In this document: in pieces, positions 44,803 through 64,000 of the stretch | How the letters are laid out: the number at the start of each line of letters is the position of its first letter | Position numbering within the stretch: the first letter of the stretch is position 1 | From: Meandrina meandrites | Lineage: Eukaryota > Cnidaria > Anthozoa > Scleractinia > Meandrinidae | Direction of reading: 5' to 3' | DNA length: 64,000 bases | Assembly (NCBI GenBank): GCA_963693305.1 | Contig: OY855905.1 | Location: 42,041,895 to 42,105,894 of the forward strand | Made by a program: the position numbers and the translations under genes | Notes under the pieces: model-generated | What the model was told of the DNA's origin: nothing | Seen by the model: the letters and a program-made list of their open reading frames with translations, nothing else | Database searches by the model: none

Positions 44803-47439
44803 ATTGGTTCAGTGTTTGTCTTTTCCCTGAGCTCGTCCAATTCGATAAGATACGAGATTTGACGCACGGCTCTGTCCGTTCTTTTCCCTTCAAGAAAGAG
44901 CTAAGATTTCAAAACCAACATCAAACCTAAAATTAACATTAAGTCAGGTTCGGTTGTCAACTGACAAACTCTGCTTGCATTAATTCAACAATTTCAATGA
45001 AGCTATCACCGAGAAGAAACAACTGTGAATAATTACTGCCAGAAAATGCAAACAATGCTATCAGTTCTATCTTCACGGTGGACATTGAAACTTCTTTCGA
45101 TAATTCTAGCTTGATCTATTCAAAATGGCCATCAACAATTATGAAAGAAAGTCTTACGGCATGCTTACAGCATCAGAGAAATGTCAAGCTTTCATTGGGT
45201 GCAATAGCCTCAATAAGTTTTTCATATTGTCTCGGGGAATACCTCGTACTTATTGCCTTCCTGTTGTATTTAATCAGGTGTTTTTCTTGCATATACCGAA
45301 ATGTCAAAATGAGGCACGGTCAGGTTGTCAGTTTGGCTAATTTGCTTTTTCAACTGACTAAAGAAAACCCACTAAAATTCTGATCAACGAAAAGTAATTT
45401 CCGTAGGAAGATGAATTGATTCTTGGAATAAAATGCAACTCCGTTCCATTTTTCATAAATGGGGCAGGAAAAGGCTAAATATTCCTCTGTCGCGGCATTA
45501 GTGCAAAACGTTCGGAAAATTTTGCGTGATTAAACTCAGTGTCAAAATCCGTCTTTTTAATTGTCACCTGAAATTTAATAAATTTCTATGTTTGCCGGAA
45601 TATGGAGTCGTTTAGCGGACAAACTGTGTTCATTAACGCGGGCTAAGTTATACGCTACAATGCATGTTGAGGGTGCAGTTATTGCCCTAGAAAAATAACA
45701 AATGAAAAAAATGGAATCGTTGTGATGTTTTTAAATCTTCCTCGTTAGAACTTGTGCTATCTCCTATTGAAATGGTGCCCGAGATAAAATGCGATTGGAA
45801 AAACAAGGTTGATGACTTGGAAAATTGCCACTAAGTTGATGGAAAATAATTTATATGTTTGCACAAGGGAGCTAAAACTACAAACACAATTTTAAGAACA
45901 TTTTAAAAGAAAGCCGAATCGAAAATAGTGCTAAAGGACCTTAAGACATTTTTAATTAATATAAGAGTAGATGCAAGCGGTAGTATTGATCGATACTTGG
46001 TCACTCACTGTGGACCTTGCGTGGTAGTTCAGTTTATTAATAGCTGCAAATTGAAGTTTTCAAGATATTATATCATTGTCTTATGGATCTGAGAGTGATA
46101 ATTAATATAATGATATATGTCGGTGAATGTGAGCGAATCCTTTATCAGTTTCGTTTTCTGGCTGTCAGCCAGCCACCCGCACGACATTTAACGAGCATGG
46201 GACAGCCTTGTGATGAAATGCCATTCTTCAGCAGCCGCGTCTCTGAAGAATTTATCAGTGCAACTTTTTAATAATCAATAATTGCTCATTTTGTACTACA
46301 GTATTTTGAATTTTCCCTTTGTTGCATTTTGTGCCTTGAATTTTGTTTGACCTAATAGATTCATACACCGGGCTGTTTTGGTCATGTAGCCTCGGTCACA
46401 GCAAAAAACTTTGGTTGTGAAAAATCGTTTCAGGAAGACGAAGGAGAATCCTAATGGCATTGTACACTTTGACAATGTTTGCACCTTTTAGCTGGAACAC
46501 TTTTTCATAGTGTTCAGTCCAAAAGCCAATATAATAAAATTGTTTATACATCGTAAAATGCATCTAATAAAGCAAACTTTAAATCTGACCCTAAAGATTC
46601 CATGGATTTCCATCAGCCTTTACAATAACCCATATGTAACGAAATGTTTTTCGCCAGACCGAGAACTTACACTAGCTCTGCCCAAGTTAGCCTCAAAAAA
46701 TAAACAAAGAAGCCTCAAAGGGCACGCTGATCATTTTGGTGTTGGCCAAAAGTTGTGTGCGAACCTTCGTCTTCCTTGATATGCTCCGTCTTCGGGTAAG
46801 TTTTCAGCTTCCGTTTCAATTTTGTCCGTTTAAGGTCATTCCCCAGTATTGAACTGCGCATCCTTACTTGCGCACAATTTCACGCGTGATTAGCGAGCGC
46901 GCATTAAATTAAAAATGGCGACTTTTTCTCTCTGGTCCTCGCCAGATAGGTAATTCGCCATTTTCTCGAAAACGAGCGTGGTGACCAATCGTTTTTTTTC
47001 TGTTGTTTTGAATCGAGTAATAATTTTCTTTCTGTAAAATGAATATGGACCAATTTTCAGTGGAGAATAAGAAACAATCGTCGGAAACGTGAATTTAGCC
47101 AGCAATCGTGACTATAATCACGGTAATATTATAAGGATTTATTGGGTAAAAACAAGGTGTTGTTGTTCCTAAACGAGCACGGGGACCCCTCATTTTTATT
47201 TCAAAATGAAGTTCTTACAAGAAAATCTGTCAATAGGCAAAGTTTGACAAAAATCTCAGTGTCGGTTCTATTTCAGTGGAATGACCTTAACTCTGTGAAT
47301 GTGGAAGTTTCGGCGTCGATACTCATCCGCCTCATCGCTGACGCCATAAATAAATCGTTGTCTCTGCAGAAACACTGATTTAACCAAACGAGTTTTATTC
47401 CTCGTTTGTTTGGCCAGGCATACAGTAGGTTAGAATGCT

Positions 47440-48815
47440 TAATCCGACCACAACTCCCGGGGGGGGGGGGGGAGGGGGGTACTCCCATAAATTTCGGATA
47501 GGGGTGTGCCGCGAAGGTTTTAAACCCTGACCCTATTTAAAGATAAAGAAAACAAAAATTAATACCCTTTTTAAGGCCCAAACCCGAAAAATGACACCCT
47601 ATTCAAGGAGAGGAGAAGCGTTTGGTGACGATCCAAATAACGGCTAACCGCACGCGGCAAAACACAAATCTTTACAAAATCGCTTTGCTACTAGTTGATA
47701 GTTTATATAATTATAGTTTAAACAGACCATTTTGTTGTTACATTTAGTTGGGCATTTATTTTAGCTGATAGAATTTAGGTACCCTATCTAAGGATAATAC
47801 CGGGAACACAATGCCAAAAGGAGCAAAAATGATACCCTATTTAAGGACCGAGAACCTCAAAAACCATACCCTATCCCGCGGCACATACCTATATACCGTA
47901 TTTACCCGTGTATAAGTCGACCTTTTTTTACCTCAAAATCGGTCCAAAAAATCGTCCTCGACTTATACATGGGTCAAAATTTTCGACCCAAGCACCAGTT
48001 AAATATATTCTGCACAATTAGCATAACAATTGTTTTTATATGTTATCAAACATCGTGTAAACAACAGTACAGGTTACGATGTCCTTTCGCTTTGCTGTGT
48101 CGTTAAATTGGCAGTTCAAGTTGGAATTCCTTACGATTTGTCCGTTTAATATAAACCTGAATGCTGTAGAGACTCACTGGCACAAGGTTTGAATAAAGGG
48201 CTGACAGTTTCCACTCATAAAGCTGTAAAATCCACTAGAGAAAAACATCTTTTTGCATGATCTTTCTCGCTTCGAACTTCGCTACTTAGTAACCTGGCAT
48301 GATGCAAGCATGTGTAGTTATTAGTTACCAGTACCTCACCAATTTTGTAGCTTGGTTACCAAGTACCCCGAGCAAGCTTGGCTTTATCGAGTCGTTTTCA
48401 AAGGGTTTTGGTGTAACTTGGTGTTTTGCTCGTCTTCTAAAGCTGCTACTATCTCTCCACAATTACAAAGGTTTGTTTCTGATTAGTATGTTTGATTTTT
48501 TAAGCCTGTTTTAAAAATTATGGACAAAATGCCTGATAAACATGTGTTGCAAAAACGCTCACGTAAGCACGATAATAAACTTCACATTGAAACTTGCTGT
48601 GACTTTTTCATTAAGTACCTCTACATGAAAGGAAATTCTAAGAAACACAGGGTTAGTTTTCCAGGAAAATTCTTACCTAGAAACGAAAAAATGTTAGTTT
48701 ATGGCCTCAAAAATAGGGGGTCGACTTATACACGGGATCGACTTATACTCGGGTAAATACGGTAGCCCATATATGGGAGTGCCCCCCCCCCTCCCTCCCG
48801 GGCCGCAACTACAAC
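47440..48815. mobile_element. Outer TIR element interrupted by a second element
   Basis: CCCGGGGGGG with GTACTCCCATA at about 47458-47490 is inverted at 48770-48803 (ATGGGAGTGCC, CTCCCGGG). Internal sequence includes repeated ACCCTATTTAAGGA-type motifs. Confidence 0.7.
47896..48762. mobile_element. Inner TIR element with TA target site
   Basis: Ends CCGTATTTACCCG and CGGGTAAATACGG, with TATAAGTCGAC subterminal motifs at both ends and TA on each flank. The layout is Tc1/mariner-pogo like. No intact transposase is seen. Confidence 0.75.
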
Positions 48816-49292
48816 TACACTATTTAGTTTGCAATTTATTATTGCAACGTTCGAAGTGCTACCGAAAACTTTATTTTCTCTCGCCTGGAAGGTCGCTTTC
48901 AAATTCAGTTGTTCAATTAATATATTATATTTCAACGGTTTTAGCATAACACCAGTAATTTTAATAACTTTTGAAAGTTTTTTTACAGGCTGAAAGAGGT
49001 TTACTGACATCGTCAATGATCAATCAGCTGATTACCCATCGATTACTTATTCAGACTCGATCATTGATATCATAGATGCAATTAATGCCATCGATTAGTT
49101 ACGTCTGGCAGTTTGTGCACCTGGTCGGGGAATACGTTCCCAATTTTTCCCCGCTGGGTTTTTGGTTTTTCGTATCAGGTTTGCTTGCGTGTCCTGAACT
49201 TTATTTTGATTGGGCACTAGACAATCAACATTCCTGAAATATTTCAGGTGTTCACGGTTTTCTGAGTTTGATAGTAAAGAGTGTATTAAATT

Positions 49293-49615
49293 TATGAGTT
49301 CGAGTTAGAAATTTCGAGTTCGAGTTAGAATTAGAATTTCGATTTTGAGTTAAAATTTCGACTCTAGTTAAAAGGAAGGGCCTGAAAAGTTACTGATTTC
49401 GTGATGGAAGACGAAAAAAAAGAAAGAAAACGAAAAGCCCACAACATAGCGTGACATTTTCGCAGTTGGTCACGCATAGTGTCGCCCTTATCAACAAATG
49501 AAAGCTAACCGCAAGCAAACCAGAGTGGAACTAACCGCAAGCAAACCAGAGTGGAGCTAACCGCAAGCAACTCGATATTTTAACTCGAACTCGAAATTTC
49601 TAACTCGAACTCGTG
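49293..49615. mobile_element. Inverted-repeat element just upstream of the GH31 start
   Basis: GAGTTCGAGTTAGAAATTTC at the left is inverted near 49581-49610. The middle holds three tandem CTAACCGCAAGCAAACCAG-type copies. It ends about 220 bp before the start codon. Confidence 0.7.
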
Positions 49616-49833
49616 AAATCGACAGACCCACTTTTGAGTTTGTAAAACTAACTTTAACATGTGAAGTTTCACGCAAATCCGCTTTCAGCTTTCAAGTGGA
49701 GTTGCCCTGGGTACGGGTGATGGTGGTCACGAGACGCATGCAGACCATGCAGACCCGTGACCCGGCCGCGGAATGCAAAAATGCCTCTATTTTATTCTCG
49801 GAGGTAGAAAGGGAAGGTTTGGGGCTGTTCAGT

Positions 49834-63780
<13,947 letters not shown>

Positions 63781-64000
63781 TGAATGATCGGTATTCTTTA
63801 TCTTTAATGTTCTGCTCCTTCGACTCAATAAAACATTAGTTATAAAAATATGCTAACTGAAAATGCGTTCTTCGCGTCTTCGCGTGAGCAGTTTTCCTGT
63901 TCGAGGTTCCAACTAAAAATTTCATACTGGTGCAAGGTTCCAGATAAAGGTGTTAAGAGCGTCACCCAGGATCTTTCGCCTACAACCATGCAGGATAGAA

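Larger units (their letters stand above)
44803..49292. other. Intergenic region, transposon-rich, between divergent SOMP5-like and GH31 genes
   Basis: The two genes are transcribed away from each other, so promoters of both lie here. Apart from the nested element at 47440-48815 I see no supported exon; open frames around 45078-45383 have no recognisable domain. Confidence 0.55.

Noticed and set aside
45078..45383. Overlapping plus-strand frames upstream of the SOMP5-like gene
   Set aside because: Two frames compete over the same DNA and neither has a domain or supported splice sites.
48520..48756. Plus-strand frame in the inner nested element as a transposase remnant
   Set aside because: The basic start is vaguely like a pogo DNA-binding domain, but no HTH or DDE motif can be seen.

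Overview
This is a eukaryotic, AT-rich, gene-poor window with small phase-matched exons, canonical GT/AG introns and a very high load of palindromic transposable elements. The gene families point to an anthozoan cnidarian, probably a stony coral: an animal ADAM10-like protein, Ly6/uPAR and CUB proteins, a PAN plus fibrinogen-like secreted protein of the type catalogued as 'skeletal organic matrix protein 5' in Acropora, a trefoil GH31 alpha-glucosidase, and tRNA-derived SINEs of a kind common in corals. This is inference; no organelle or rRNA marker is present.

Layout. 371-10053 (minus): an ADAM10-like gene whose eight visible exons join in perfect phase and whose disintegrin and membrane part lies left of the window. 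The zinc motif reads HQTGH instead of HExxH and the prodomain cysteine switch is absent, so it looks like a natural pseudoprotease. One of its introns carries a hairpin minisatellite (6448-6950) fused to about 680-bp tandem units (6950-9235). 14955-18110 (minus): a complete Ly6/uPAR three-finger, probably GPI-anchored gene. 19819-20546 (plus): a cysteine-rich single-pass membrane protein with an unusual exon junction. 21380-30628 (plus): a secreted CUB-repeat gene with signal peptide, a 24-nt micro-exon and four CUB exons; CUB2 is interrupted by a hairpin insertion and CUB4 carries a frameshifting deletion, so the gene looks decayed. Inside its first intron a 1.2-kb TIR element (22319-23532) carries a complete three-exon gene for a 104-residue PB1-like protein on the minus strand. 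32890-44802 (minus): a complete six-exon PAN/fibrinogen-like gene, convergent with the CUB gene, with a 5.9-kb last intron holding a foldback element whose arms contain 16 and 14 copies of a 7-bp unit. 49834 to beyond 63723 (plus): a GH31 acid alpha-glucosidase-like gene, ten exons (627 residues) visible and the 3' end off the window.

The genes do not form a functional cluster. Four encode secreted or cell-surface proteins and one a probable lysosomal or secreted hydrolase. Most remaining DNA is introns and intergenic sequence full of short inverted-repeat elements. All exon boundaries were read by eye from splice sites, phase and family resemblance; no transcript evidence was available.
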